Of a stretch of DNA of 64,000 nucleotides, positions 41,982-50,918 are shown piece by piece. Positions within the stretch are counted from its first letter, which is position 1; the number at the start of each line of letters is the position of its first letter. A program made the position numbers and the translations under genes. Source of the DNA: an uncultured Collinsella sp. GTDB taxonomy: Bacteria > Actinomycetota > Coriobacteriia > Coriobacteriales > Coriobacteriaceae. Below the pieces are notes generated by a model that saw only the letters and a list, made by a program, of their open reading frames with translations, was not told the origin of the DNA and did no database searches. The DNA is taken from NCBI GenBank assembly GCA_934621885.1, contig CAKTUH010000005.1, positions 1 through 64,000 of the forward strand, written 5' to 3'.

Positions 41982-42008
41982 GACTGTGTCAGCAGTCAAG
42001 ACATGTGA
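41901..42008 (+). CDS. Possible 35-residue leader peptide spanning the pyr terminator
   Basis: ATG 41901 opens a frame MELHSCQSSSPSCGCLVRFE and on to a TGA at 42006-42008, 12 nt before pyrR. It is read through the whole terminator hairpin and T tract, like the pyrL leader peptide of enteric pyrBI. AAGGGG is present but 14 nt upstream, which is far. It may be chance. The product has four cysteines and no known family. Confidence 0.3.
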   Translation: MELHSCQSSSPSCGCLVRFERSGIYFFDCVSSQDM

Positions 42009-42605
<597 letters not shown>

Positions 42606-42609
42606 TACC

Positions 42610-43554
42610 GTGGCGTTCAATCATAAGCACCTGATCGACATTACCGAGTACTCCGAAGAGGACATCAAGCTCATCCTCGAGACCGCCAAGGCATTCTCCG
42701 AGGTCAACGAGCGTGCTATCAAGAAGGTCCCCACGCTCAAGGGCAAGACCATCGTCAACATGTTCAATGAGCCCTCGACGCGTACCCGCAGCTCCTTCGA
42801 GCTCGCCGAGAAGCGTCTTTCGGCCGACAGCCTCAACTTCGGCGGCTCCTCGACCTCCACGGTCAAGGGCGAGAGCCTCGTCGATACCGTCGAGACCCTC
42901 AACGCCTACAAGATCGACTGCATCGTCGTGCGCGACAAGCATGCCGGTGCTCCCTACATCGTCACGCAGAATTCGCCCGCGAGTGTTATCTGCGCCGGTG
43001 ACGGTAAGCACAACCACCCCACGCAGGCCCTGCTCGACCTGTACACCATCTGGGAGCACAAGGGTGACTTCCACGGCCTGAAGGTCGCCGTCGTCGGCGA
43101 CATCGCCCACTCCCGCGTTTGCGGCTCGCTGATCCCCGCGTTGAAGATCATGGGCTGCGAGACCTACGCCGTCGCCCCCGGCACGCTGCTGCCGCCGGCG
43201 CCCGAGGTCCTGGGCTGCGACCATGTGACGAGCAACCTCGATTCCGTCCTGCCCGAACTGGACGTCGTCTACATGCTGCGCGTGCAGCAGGAGCGCCTCG
43301 AGGGTGCCCCGTTCCCGACCATTCGCGAGTACCACAAGCTCTTCGGCCTGACCAAGGACCGTGAGAAGCTCATGAAGCCCGACGCGATCATTTGCCACCC
43401 GGGCCCCATCAACCGCGGCGTCGAGTTCGACTCCTATATGGCCGACCACCCGCAACGCTCCGTCATCCTGGAGCAGGTCTACGCCGGTATCTGCGTGCGT
43501 ATGGCTATCCTGTATCTGCTGCTTGGAGGTGCCGATAATGGCCTTGCTTCTTAA
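42610..43554 (+). CDS. pyrB: Aspartate carbamoyltransferase catalytic subunit
   Basis: Second step of pyrimidine synthesis. The 314-residue protein has the carbamoyl-phosphate site NEPSTRTRSSFELAEKRL near residues 55-72, HPTQALLDLYTIWEH, VVGDIAHSRV and ICHPGPINRGVE. GTG 42610 matches the usual N-terminus (MAFNHKHLIDI); GTG 42598 would add 4 residues but overlaps the ribosome-binding site GGGAGG. No pyrI is present, so this should be the unregulated trimer. It overlaps pyrC by 17 nt. Confidence 0.96.
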   Translation: MAFNHKHLIDITEYSEEDIKLILETAKAFSEVNERAIKKVPTLKGKTIVNMFNEPSTRTRSSFELAEKRLSADSLNFGGSSTSTVKGESLVDTVETLNAYKIDCIVVRDKHAGAPYIVTQNSPASVICAGDGKHNHPTQALLDLYTIWEHKGDFHGLKVAVVGDIAHSRVCGSLIPALKIMGCETYAVAPGTLLPPAPEVLGCDHVTSNLDSVLPELDVVYMLRVQQERLEGAPFPTIREYHKLFGLTKDREKLMKPDAIICHPGPINRGVEFDSYMADHPQRSVILEQVYAGICVRMAILYLLLGGADNGLAS

Positions 43555-44827
43555 GAATGCCCACGTCGTCGACCCGTCCGTCGAGCTTGACGGTGTCGTT
43601 GACGTCCTGATCGACGGCGACAAGATCGCCGAGGTCGGCGAGAATCTCGCCGTCGAGGGAGCCGAGGTCCGCGACCTTTCCGGCAAGTACCTCGTCCCTG
43701 GCCTGGTGGATATGCACGTTCACCTGCGTGAGCCCGGCTATGAGGTCAAAGAGGACATCGAGAGCGGTACCCGCGCTGCTGCCAAGGGCGGCTTCACCGG
43801 TGTGTGCTCCATGCCCAACACCGACCCCGTCACCGATAACGGCACCGTCGTGGAGTTCGTCAAGTCCCGCGCTGCCGAGGTCGGTCACTGCCGCGTCTAT
43901 CCGTCGGGCGCCATGACCCGCGGTCTTAAGGGCGAGGCCATGTCCGAGATGGGCGATATGGTCGCCCACGGCGCCGTCGCCTTCACCGACGACGGTCGCG
44001 GCGTGCAGGGTGCGGGCATGCTCCGTCGCTGCATGGACTACGGCAAGATGTTCGGCAAGGTCTTCATGAGCCACTGCCAGGACGAGGACCTGGTCGGTCA
44101 CGGCCAGATCAACGAGGGCAAGGTCTCTACCCGTCTGGCCCTCGAGGGCTGGCCGGCGGCAGGCGAGGAGCTGCAGATCGCCCGCGACATCGAGATCGCC
44201 AAGCTGACTGGTGCCAAGCTGCACATTCAGCACATCTCCACCGCCCATGGCCTGGAGCTCGTGCGTGCCGGCAAGGCCGCTGGCGTTCAGGTCACCTGCG
44301 AGGCCACCCCGCACCACATGTTCCTGACCGAGAACGACCTGGACGAGACTTACAACACCTCGCTCAAGGTCAACCCGCCGCTGCGTACCGACGAGGACGC
44401 CGAGGCTATCCGCCAGGGCGTCATCGACGGCACCGTCGACGCTATCGTCACCGACCACGCTCCCCACACCCCGTGGGAGAAGGCCCGCGAGTTCGAGCTT
44501 GCACCCTTCGGTATGATCGGCCTCGAGACCTCGCTGGCACTCGTGCTCACCGAGCTGGTCAACACAGGCATGATGAGCATGGGCCGCATGGTCGAGCTCA
44601 TGGCCATCAAGCCGCGTGAGATCCTTGGCCTCGACCAGGTTCAGGTCAAGGCGGGCTCCGTTGCCGACCTGACCGTCTTCGACGCATCTGCCACCTGGAC
44701 GGTCGGCGAGGATGGCTACGAGTCGCGCGCCGAGAACTCCGGTTTTGCCGGCCGCACGCTCACCGGTCGTGCCACCGATGTGTTTGTCGGCGGTAAGCAG
44801 ACGCTTGCCGACGGCTGCATCTGCTAG
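43538..44827 (+). CDS. pyrC: Dihydroorotase
   Basis: The 429-residue zinc amidohydrolase of the PyrC class I type (as in B. subtilis). Metal ligands: HxH in VDMHVHLREPG near residues 58-68, IQHIST, CEATPHHM and the Asp in VTDHAPHTPWEK. ATG 43538 follows GGAGG inside the end of pyrB, so translation is coupled. Confidence 0.96.
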   Translation: MALLLKNAHVVDPSVELDGVVDVLIDGDKIAEVGENLAVEGAEVRDLSGKYLVPGLVDMHVHLREPGYEVKEDIESGTRAAAKGGFTGVCSMPNTDPVTDNGTVVEFVKSRAAEVGHCRVYPSGAMTRGLKGEAMSEMGDMVAHGAVAFTDDGRGVQGAGMLRRCMDYGKMFGKVFMSHCQDEDLVGHGQINEGKVSTRLALEGWPAAGEELQIARDIEIAKLTGAKLHIQHISTAHGLELVRAGKAAGVQVTCEATPHHMFLTENDLDETYNTSLKVNPPLRTDEDAEAIRQGVIDGTVDAIVTDHAPHTPWEKAREFELAPFGMIGLETSLALVLTELVNTGMMSMGRMVELMAIKPREILGLDQVQVKAGSVADLTVFDASATWTVGEDGYESRAENSGFAGRTLTGRATDVFVGGKQTLADGCIC

Positions 44828-44847
44828 CATAGTCTTATCGCTTTTGT

Positions 44848-44880
44848 GCGCGGCGCCCTTGTGGTGCCGCGCTTTCTGTT
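44848..44880 (+). terminator. Hairpin between pyrC and pyrK, possible partial terminator
   Basis: GCGCGGC (44848-44854) pairs with GCCGCGC (44866-44872) and is followed by TTTCTGTT. The T tract is broken, so it may lower rather than stop transcription into pyrKDF. Confidence 0.45.
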
Positions 44881-44919
44881 CGCCTGAACCATGCAACCGC
44901 ATGGGGGATTGGAGCGTCT

Positions 44920-45711
44920 ATGCCCACACCTTCCACTGCACGCATGCACGACTTCGAGGTCGTCTCGAACCAGGAGATCGCCGACGGCATCTTCTCGCTC
45001 GTAATCTCGGCCCCCAAGCTTGCAAGTGCGCTCAAGCCCGGTCAGTTCGTGAATATCGCCGTGCCGGGCGATGCTTCCTCGCTGCTTCGCGTGCCCCTGA
45101 GCTTCTATCGCGCCGACGCCGAGGCCGGCACCGTCGAGCTGTGGTACGCCGTCGTGGGCGATGATACCCGTCGTCTGTCGCAGATGGCCCCTGGCTCCAC
45201 CTCCAACTTGCTGGGCCCCGGCGGTCGCGGCTGGTTTGTGCCCGAGGGTACCAGGAAGGCGCTGCTCGTGGCGGGCGGCATTGGCGTTCCGCCCGTGCTC
45301 TGCCTGGCTGACATGCTTGCTGAGCAGGGTGCGGCCGTTGACGTATGCCTGGGCTTTGGCACCGCGTCCAAGGCCGTGGGCGTCGATGAGTTCCGCGCGC
45401 TGGGTGCTACGGTCAACGTGTGCACCGACGACGGTTCGTTGGGCACGCATGGCTTCTGTACCGATCCTGCCGCCGAGCTGCTTGGCGAGGGCGGCTACGA
45501 CTACGTCGCCAGCTGCGGCCCCGCCGTCATGATGAAGAAGGTCGCCGCCGCTGCCGCCGAGGCCGGCGCGTACTGCGAGGTGTCGCTCGAGCGCATGATG
45601 AGCTGCGGCTTTGGCGCCTGCAACACCTGCAATGTCGAGACGGTCGACGGTATGAAGGGCGCCTGCATGTGCGGCCCCGTGTTCGATGCTTCCAAGGTGG
45701 TGGTCTTCTAG
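44920..45711 (+). CDS. pyrK: Dihydroorotate dehydrogenase B electron-transfer subunit
   Basis: PyrK passes electrons from dihydroorotate through FAD and a [2Fe-2S] cluster to NAD. The 263-residue protein has the FAD-binding barrel with LRVPLSFYRADAEAGTVEL, the NAD part KALLVAGGIGVPPVLCLADM and the C-terminal cluster ligands in MMSCGFGACNTCNVE and GACMCGPVFD. ATG 44920 has GGAG upstream. pyrD overlaps it by one base. The pair shows a class 1B, NAD-linked enzyme suited to anaerobic growth. Confidence 0.95.
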   Translation: MPTPSTARMHDFEVVSNQEIADGIFSLVISAPKLASALKPGQFVNIAVPGDASSLLRVPLSFYRADAEAGTVELWYAVVGDDTRRLSQMAPGSTSNLLGPGGRGWFVPEGTRKALLVAGGIGVPPVLCLADMLAEQGAAVDVCLGFGTASKAVGVDEFRALGATVNVCTDDGSLGTHGFCTDPAAELLGEGGYDYVASCGPAVMMKKVAAAAAEAGAYCEVSLERMMSCGFGACNTCNVETVDGMKGACMCGPVFDASKVVVF

Positions 45712-46634
45712 TGGGTACCGTGAACATGGCCGTCGATTTCGGCGGCGTCAAGATGCAGAACCCCATCAACACCGCAGCCGGTACCTTTGGCTACGGTTGG
45801 CAGTTCCAGAATTTCTTCGATGTCTCCCAGTTGGGCGCCATCACCACCAAGGGCTGCGCTGCCGAGCCCTGGCCCGGCAATCCCGCACCCCGCATGGCCG
45901 AGATCCCCGGCGGCATGATCAATTCCGTGGGCCTGCAGAACCCCGGTGTGGCCGCTTTCGCCCGCGAGTCCGGTCCGTGGCTCGAGCAGCTCTCCAAGGA
46001 CGGTTGCCAGGTCATCTGCCAGGTTGCCGGTCATTCCGTGGACGAGTTTGTCCGTGCGCTCGAGATGTATGTCGAGCTGTGCCCCTGGGCTGCCGGCTAT
46101 GAGATCAACGTGAGCTGCCCCAACATTGCCGCCGGCGGTGCCGCCATGGGCTCCACGCCCGAGGGCGCCTCTGCTGTCATGGCCGCGTGCCGCAAGGTGA
46201 CCGACAAGCCGCTGTTCGTAAAGATGGCTCCGGTCAACGTTGCCGAGATTGCCAAGGCTCTCGAGGCCGCCGGTGCCGATGGCCTTTCGGTCATTAACTC
46301 CATCCAGGGTATGGCCATCGACGTCCACACCCGCAAGTCCCGCGTGGCCAAGCCCAAGGGCGGCCTTTCGGGCCCGCTGTGCCACCACATCGCCGTGCGC
46401 ATGGTCTGGGAGGTTGCCCAGGCGGTCGATATCCCCATCAACGGCGTCGGCGGCGTCATGACCGGAGAGGACGCGGCCGAGTTTATCCTGGCTGGCGCTA
46501 CCTGCGTGTCGGTCGGTATGGCCAACTTCGTCGATCCGTGTGCCTCGCTCAAGATCGCGCACGAGCTTGAGGCCTGGGCCGAGTCCCAGGGCGTTAAGGA
46601 CATCAACGAGCTGGTAGGTGCGTTCGAATGCTAG
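45711..46634 (+). CDS. pyrD: Dihydroorotate dehydrogenase B catalytic subunit
   Basis: Class 1B FMN enzyme, 307 residues: MAVDFGGVKMQNPINTAAGTFGYG at the N-terminus (two blocks), the Cys-type loop, EINVSCPNIAAGG with the catalytic Cys, VKMAPVNVAEIAKALEAAGADG and NGVGGVMTGEDAAEFILAGA. The start may be GTG 45711, GTG 45720 or ATG 45726; the first is kept because AAGGTGG lies 10 nt upstream. It needs PyrK, encoded just before. pyrF starts inside its last codons. Confidence 0.94.
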   Translation: MGTVNMAVDFGGVKMQNPINTAAGTFGYGWQFQNFFDVSQLGAITTKGCAAEPWPGNPAPRMAEIPGGMINSVGLQNPGVAAFARESGPWLEQLSKDGCQVICQVAGHSVDEFVRALEMYVELCPWAAGYEINVSCPNIAAGGAAMGSTPEGASAVMAACRKVTDKPLFVKMAPVNVAEIAKALEAAGADGLSVINSIQGMAIDVHTRKSRVAKPKGGLSGPLCHHIAVRMVWEVAQAVDIPINGVGGVMTGEDAAEFILAGATCVSVGMANFVDPCASLKIAHELEAWAESQGVKDINELVGAFEC

Positions 46635-47344
46635 AGATCGATGCCCGCGACCGCGTTATCGTCGCCCTCGACTGCGACCGTGAGCGTGCGCTCGAGCTCG
46701 CCCGTGAGCTTTCGGGTCACGCCGCCTGGCTCAAGGTCGGCATGACGCTCTATTACGCCGAGGGTCCCGAGATCGTCAAGACGTTCAAGGACCTGGGCTT
46801 CAAGGTCTTTCTCGACCTTAAGTTCCACGACATTCCGCATCAGGTGCGTGGCGCCGCCCGTTCGGCCTCGCTTGCCGGTGCCGACCTGCTTTCGGTCCAC
46901 GGCCTGGGCTCGGGTGCCATGCTCGCCGCCTGCCGTGAGGGCGCCGAGGAGGCTCGTGAGGACCGCGCCAAGCTCGTCGCTATCACCGTGCTTACGAGCA
47001 TGAACCAGGATGCGCTGGCAGAGATCGGCGTCGACTCGCCCGTGGCCGAGGAGGCCGCGCGTCTCGCGAAGCTCGCTCAGGCCAACGGTATCGACGGCAT
47101 CGTGTGCTCACCGATGGAGGCTCATGACATGCGTGAGCTGCTGGGCCCCGATGCGCTGATCGTGACCCCGGGCGTGCGCCCGGTTGGTGCGGCGCTGGGC
47201 GATCAGTCCCGCGTGGCCACGCCTTCCCAGGCTATCGAGCGCGGCGCGAGCCATATCGTGGTGGGCCGTCCCATCACCGGCGCCGACGATCCGGTTGCCG
47301 CGTTTGATGCCATCGTCGCCGAGCTGGTCGAAAACGTCGCGTAA
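46628..47344 (+). CDS. pyrF: Orotidine 5'-phosphate decarboxylase
   Basis: Last step to UMP. The 238-residue TIM barrel has VIVALDCDRERALELA, the catalytic DLKFHDIPHQVRGA near residues 60-73 and VTPGVRPVG; IVVGRPITGADDP is the phosphate-binding end. ATG 46628 overlaps pyrD by 7 nt. The operon ends here: no pyrE and no carAB are seen. Confidence 0.96.
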   Translation: MLEIDARDRVIVALDCDRERALELARELSGHAAWLKVGMTLYYAEGPEIVKTFKDLGFKVFLDLKFHDIPHQVRGAARSASLAGADLLSVHGLGSGAMLAACREGAEEAREDRAKLVAITVLTSMNQDALAEIGVDSPVAEEAARLAKLAQANGIDGIVCSPMEAHDMRELLGPDALIVTPGVRPVGAALGDQSRVATPSQAIERGASHIVVGRPITGADDPVAAFDAIVAELVENVA

Positions 47345-47380
47345 AAGATTCCCTTAAGTCACCACTTTTGGGTCTCATTA

Positions 47381-47473
47381 GCACAATTTAGCCCCTGTGC
47401 CTGCGAAAACTTTCCCATCCTTTGTGTGGAATCGCAGGTCGGGGGCTCAACTTTTAGTGCGATATATTGCACT
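47381..47473. other. Extended palindromic region after pyrF
   Basis: AGCCCC (47390)/GGGGCT (47442) and CCTGCGA (47400)/TCGCAGG (47432) form one long interrupted stem, with GCAC/GTGC outside. A second dyad AGTGC (47456-47460)/GCACT (47469-47473) followed by TTTT looks like a small terminator. It is probably the end of the pyr operon, or a palindromic element. Confidence 0.5.
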
Positions 47474-47510
47474 TTTTGCGGGTATCGTCTAACCTATGGA
47501 GCCGCGATTG

Positions 47511-47542
47511 GGCATTTTGTACGTTTTACGTGCTAAAATGCC
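47511..47542 (+). promoter_or_regulatory. mihF promoter region with a palindrome over the -10 box
   Basis: TGCTAAAAT at 47531-47539 is an extended -10 box. GGCATTTT (47511-47518) and AAAATGCC (47535-47542) are perfect inverted arms around an ACG-TTTT-ACG centre, so the -10 lies in an operator-like dyad. Confidence 0.5.
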
Positions 47543-47583
47543 AAATATTGAATCAGATATAACCCAACTATTTGGAGGTACGA

Positions 47584-47892
47584 ATGGCACTCCCTCAGCT
47601 TACCGATGAGCAGCGCAAGCAGGCTCTTGAGAAGGCTGCCGCCGCACGTCACGCTCGCGCAGAGCTCCGTGAGCAGATCAAGAAGGGCGAGAAGTCCCTC
47701 GAGTCCGTGCTCAACTCCGATGACCCCATCGCTTCCCGCATGAAGGTTTCCACCCTCATCGAGTCCCTCCCCGGCTATGGCAAGGCCAAGGCCGCCAAGA
47801 TCATGGAGGAGCTCGGCATCTCCGCTACCCGTCGCGTCCAGGGCCTCGGCGTCCGTCAGCGCGAGCAGCTCCTCGAGCAGCTGACCAAATAA
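47584..47892 (+). CDS. mihF: Actinobacterial integration host factor (mIHF)
   Basis: A 102-residue nucleoid-associated protein of the mIHF family, found essentially in Actinobacteria. It has the basic N-terminal helix RKQALEKAAAARHARAELRE and the helix-turn-helix with LPGYGKAKAAKIMEELGIS, then RRVQGLGVRQREQLLEQL. ATG 47584 follows TTTGGAGGT. It precedes gmk-rpoZ, the normal actinobacterial position. This is the best single marker that the organism is an actinobacterium. Confidence 0.95.
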   Translation: MALPQLTDEQRKQALEKAAAARHARAELREQIKKGEKSLESVLNSDDPIASRMKVSTLIESLPGYGKAKAAKIMEELGISATRRVQGLGVRQREQLLEQLTK

Positions 47893-48462
47893 GTGAGCGC
47901 TCAGGATTCAAAGCTCTTTGTGATTTCTGGACCGTCAGGCGCAGGCAAGGGCACGCTCGTCACTCGTGTGCGCGAGCGTCGCTCCAACCTGGGCCTGACG
48001 GTTTCGGCTACCACGCGAGCACCACGCAAAGGTGAGGTCGACGGCGTCAACTACTTTTTCCTGACGCGCGAGGAGTTCGACCGCCGCGTGGCAAACGGTG
48101 AGTTTGTTGAGTGGGCCGAGGTCCACGGTAACTGCTACGGCACGTTGGTGAGCGAGGTCCAGTCCAAGCTCGCTTCGGGCGCGTCTCTGATTTTGGAGAT
48201 CGATGTCCAGGGTGCCCTGCAGGTCAAGGAGCGTTTCCCCGAGGCCGTGTTGATCTTTATCAAGCCTCCCTCGCTCGAAGTGCTTCGCGAGCGTCTGGTC
48301 GGTCGTGGAACCGAGACGCCCGAGACGATCGAGCTGCGTATGGCAAACGCCGCCGATGAGCTTGCCCTTGCCGACCGCTACGACGACGTCGTGGTGAATG
48401 ACGATCTCGACCGCGCGACCGACGAACTCGTTCGCGTTCTCGATATGCATGAAAGGATCTGA
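47893..48462 (+). CDS. gmk: Guanylate kinase
   Basis: Phosphorylates GMP to GDP. The 189-residue protein has the P-loop ISGPSGAGKGTLVTRV near residues 10-25, TRAPRKGEVDGVNYFFLTREEF and EIDVQGALQVKERFP. GTG 47893 directly follows the mihF TAA. rpoZ follows after 5 nt. Confidence 0.96.
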   Translation: MSAQDSKLFVISGPSGAGKGTLVTRVRERRSNLGLTVSATTRAPRKGEVDGVNYFFLTREEFDRRVANGEFVEWAEVHGNCYGTLVSEVQSKLASGASLILEIDVQGALQVKERFPEAVLIFIKPPSLEVLRERLVGRGTETPETIELRMANAADELALADRYDDVVVNDDLDRATDELVRVLDMHERI

Positions 48463-48467
48463 GGTCC

Positions 48468-48749
48468 GTGTCCGTTGTAAAGCCTTGCATTGACGATCTT
48501 CTGGAGAAGACCGATCACAACCGCTTCCTGCTCGCTTCGCTTGCCTCCAAGCGTGCCTGCGACATCAATAGCATGCTGCGTGGCCAGCACAACCGCGTGC
48601 TTGCCGTTCAGGATGTCGATGACATCACCATCGCTCTTTCTGGTGCCGATACCATCTCGATGGCTATGGACGAGATCGTCGACGGCGATATCTCCTATGA
48701 CGAGGCCCGTTACGAGAAGGCACTCGGCCACAAGGTTGCTGAAGCCTAA
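48468..48749 (+). CDS. rpoZ: RNA polymerase omega subunit
   Basis: The 93-residue omega subunit helps RNA polymerase assembly. It has CIDDLLEKTDHNRFLLASLASKRACDINSM (two blocks) with the A-x-R-A-x-x-I pattern of the family. GTG 48468 follows GGATCTGAGG. The gmk-rpoZ pair is conserved; the usual next gene coaBC is replaced by thiI. Confidence 0.93.
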   Translation: MSVVKPCIDDLLEKTDHNRFLLASLASKRACDINSMLRGQHNRVLAVQDVDDITIALSGADTISMAMDEIVDGDISYDEARYEKALGHKVAEA

Positions 48750-49994
48750 ATGGCAGCTCGCGTCTGCCTGGTCCACTATCACGAGGTTGGACTGAAGGGC
48801 AAGAACCGCGCACATTTTGAGCATATCCTCATGGATAACATCAAGGCGGCTTTGGCCGCCTTTTCCGTGAATGCCGTGTCTCGAATTTCCGGTTATATCC
48901 TCGTGACCTTTAACGAGCATCAGGCCGACGAGGCGGCGCGTGTCATTCGTACCGTTCCCGGCGTTGCCCGTGTGTCCCTGGCATATCACACGAACCGCGA
49001 CCCGCAGGAGTACTGCGCCGCCGCCGTCAAGGCGCTGCGCGAGTTTGGCCCCTTCGATTCGTTTAAGGTGCACGCCAAGCGCTCCAATACTGACTATGAG
49101 CTCACCTCGATTGATATCAATCGTCAGGTGGGCGAGGTGCTGTGCGAGGCCTTCCCCGATAAAAAGGTTCAAATGCACGACCCCGATGCGATGGTGCACG
49201 TACTGGTGGTCCAGGGTAGCGTTTACGTGTACGCGCGCTCCGAGCGCGGCGTGGGCGGTCTGCCGGTGGGTTCTGCCGGCAAGGTTGTGACGCTGCTGTC
49301 GTCGGGCATCGATTCTCCGGTGGCGACCTGGATGCTCGCGCGTCGCGGCGCGGTGTGCGTGCCGGTGCATTTCTCCGGTCGTCCGCAGACGCCCGACACG
49401 AGTGAGTACCTGGTGCAGGACATCATCCGTGCGCTTGAGCCGGGTGTCCAGATCGGCCGCCTTTACGTGGTGCCGTTTGGCGATTGCCAGCGTGAGATTT
49501 CCGTCACCTGCCCCAGCAACCTGCGCGTGATCATGTATCGCCGCATCATGTATTCGGTTGCCGAGTGCATTGCGCATATCGAGGGCGCCAAGGCCATCGT
49601 GACCGGCGAGTCGCTCGGTCAGGTTGCCTCCCAGACGCTCGAGAACATCATGGCCGTCAACGAGGCCGTCAGGATCCCCGTGTTCCGCCCGTTGATCGGT
49701 TCGGACAAGCAGGAGATCATTGCGCGCGCTCAGGAGATCGGCACGTTCGATATTTCCACCGAGGCGGCGCCCGACTGCTGCACGCTGTTTATGCCGCGTC
49801 GTCCCGAGACGCACGCCAAACTCGATGCCGTGCACGAGGCCTGGGAGCTGTTCGACCACGAGGAGATGATCGAGCGCCTGCTTAAGCAGACCGAGTACAT
49901 CGACTTCTCCAGCAACACGTATAAGGCCCCTAAGACCTTAAAACGCAAACATTCGGAGCTTGCTCCGCGTGAGATTTACCAAGATCACGAGTAA
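48750..49994 (+). CDS. thiI: tRNA 4-thiouridine synthetase ThiI (without rhodanese domain)
   Basis: Makes s4U8 in tRNA and may supply sulfur for thiamine. The 414-residue protein has an N-terminal ferredoxin-like/THUMP region (YHEVGLKGKNRAHFEHILMDN onward), the PP-loop VTLLSSGIDSPVATWMLARRG near residues 177-197 and a C-terminal CCTLFMPRRPETHA. The rhodanese domain of enteric ThiI is absent, as in B. subtilis. No cysteine desulfurase gene lies beside it. ATG follows the rpoZ stop directly. Confidence 0.94.
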   Translation: MAARVCLVHYHEVGLKGKNRAHFEHILMDNIKAALAAFSVNAVSRISGYILVTFNEHQADEAARVIRTVPGVARVSLAYHTNRDPQEYCAAAVKALREFGPFDSFKVHAKRSNTDYELTSIDINRQVGEVLCEAFPDKKVQMHDPDAMVHVLVVQGSVYVYARSERGVGGLPVGSAGKVVTLLSSGIDSPVATWMLARRGAVCVPVHFSGRPQTPDTSEYLVQDIIRALEPGVQIGRLYVVPFGDCQREISVTCPSNLRVIMYRRIMYSVAECIAHIEGAKAIVTGESLGQVASQTLENIMAVNEAVRIPVFRPLIGSDKQEIIARAQEIGTFDISTEAAPDCCTLFMPRRPETHAKLDAVHEAWELFDHEEMIERLLKQTEYIDFSSNTYKAPKTLKRKHSELAPREIYQDHE

Positions 49995-50004
49995 TTGCCT
50001 GCAT

Positions 50005-50037
50005 AGACCGACGACGCGCCTGTATCGTCGGTCTTTT
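50005..50037 (+). terminator. Intrinsic terminator after thiI
   Basis: Perfect 10-bp stem AGACCGACGA (50005-50014)/TCGTCGGTCT (50025-50034) followed by TTT. Confidence 0.85.
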
Positions 50038-50112
50038 GCTATCTGGGCAAATGATGCCAAGATGTTCATTCGCTGACGTGTGCCTGAATAAATGGGCATG
50101 TTCCCGCAAGGT

Positions 50113-50132
50113 TTTGGTCAGCTTTTGGTTTG
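50113..50132 (+). promoter_or_regulatory. 20-bp box shared with the yraN-comM-dprA operon
   Basis: Identical to 20733-20752 (TTTGGTCAGCTTTTGGTTTG), with 75 bp between its end and the comEA ATG. In this copy GGTCA can also pair with the TGACC just after it (50131-50135), but that extension is missing at the other locus, so the TTTGGT direct repeat is the conserved part. Confidence 0.6.
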
Positions 50133-50207
50133 ACCGTCAAAACTGGCTTGTCCATGCGGTTCGTTTTGCTGCGTTTTCCTGACACGATGGTGTTGGGAGG
50201 TTTTGCT

Positions 50208-50918
50208 ATGGCGCAGCGCGAACAACACGAACGGGTTAAACGGATGGACCGCTGGGCGGGCAAGTTGCTCGGGCATAAAGCGGTGGTGGTGGCGATTCTG
50301 GTTGTCATTGCCGCCGCGAGCGGCTTGGCGATGGCAAGTTTTAATAGCCGCTCCAGCGGCGTGTCTTTTGAGCGTAGTGATGAGGCGAGCTCCTCGGATG
50401 TGCACGGGGCCGGGGATGCGTCTCCTGATGATGCCGATGAGTCTTCGGCCAATAGCTCCTCTGCTGCCGAGGCGTACGTCGATGTGGATGGCGCCGTTGT
50501 GAGGCCTGGCGTGTATCGGCTCAAAGATGGAGCACGGGTGTCCCAAGCGATCGATGCCGCCGGAGGGCTTACGGCCGAGGCGGATGTGACAGGGCTTAAT
50601 CGTGCGTCCAAGATTACAGATGGCCAAAAGATCTATGTTCCGACAGTGGGGGAGCAACAAGCGGCTGAGGTGGTCGACGGGGCCGAAAGCGGTGCTGCTA
50701 CGACTCCTGGTGCGGGGTCTTCGTCGGGGCTCGTGAACATCAATACGGCAAGTGCGGCTGAGCTGCAGACGCTTTCGGGCATCGGGCCTTCTATGGCGCA
50801 GTCGATTATCGACGAGCGCTCGAAGAATGGCCCCTTCGCCTCAGTTGATGATCTGATGCGCGTATCTGGCATCGGAGAGAAGAAGCTTGCCAAAATCAAA
50901 GATGGTATCTGCGTATGA
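50208..50918 (+). CDS. comEA: Competence protein ComEA (SLBB + helix-hairpin-helix)
   Basis: ComEA is the membrane-held DNA receptor of transformation. The 236-residue protein has one membrane segment (residues about 26-45), an acidic Ser/Asp-rich linker, an SLBB domain (VDVDGAVVRPGVYRLKDGARV onward) and two HhH motifs at the C-terminus (VNINTASAAELQTLSGIGPSMAQSI and FASVDDLMRVSGIGEKKLAKI, each read in blocks). ATG 50208 has GGGAGG 7 nt upstream. It overlaps comEC by 4 nt. The shared 20-bp box is upstream. Confidence 0.94.
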   Translation: MAQREQHERVKRMDRWAGKLLGHKAVVVAILVVIAAASGLAMASFNSRSSGVSFERSDEASSSDVHGAGDASPDDADESSANSSSAAEAYVDVDGAVVRPGVYRLKDGARVSQAIDAAGGLTAEADVTGLNRASKITDGQKIYVPTVGEQQAAEVVDGAESGAATTPGAGSSSGLVNINTASAAELQTLSGIGPSMAQSIIDERSKNGPFASVDDLMRVSGIGEKKLAKIKDGICV

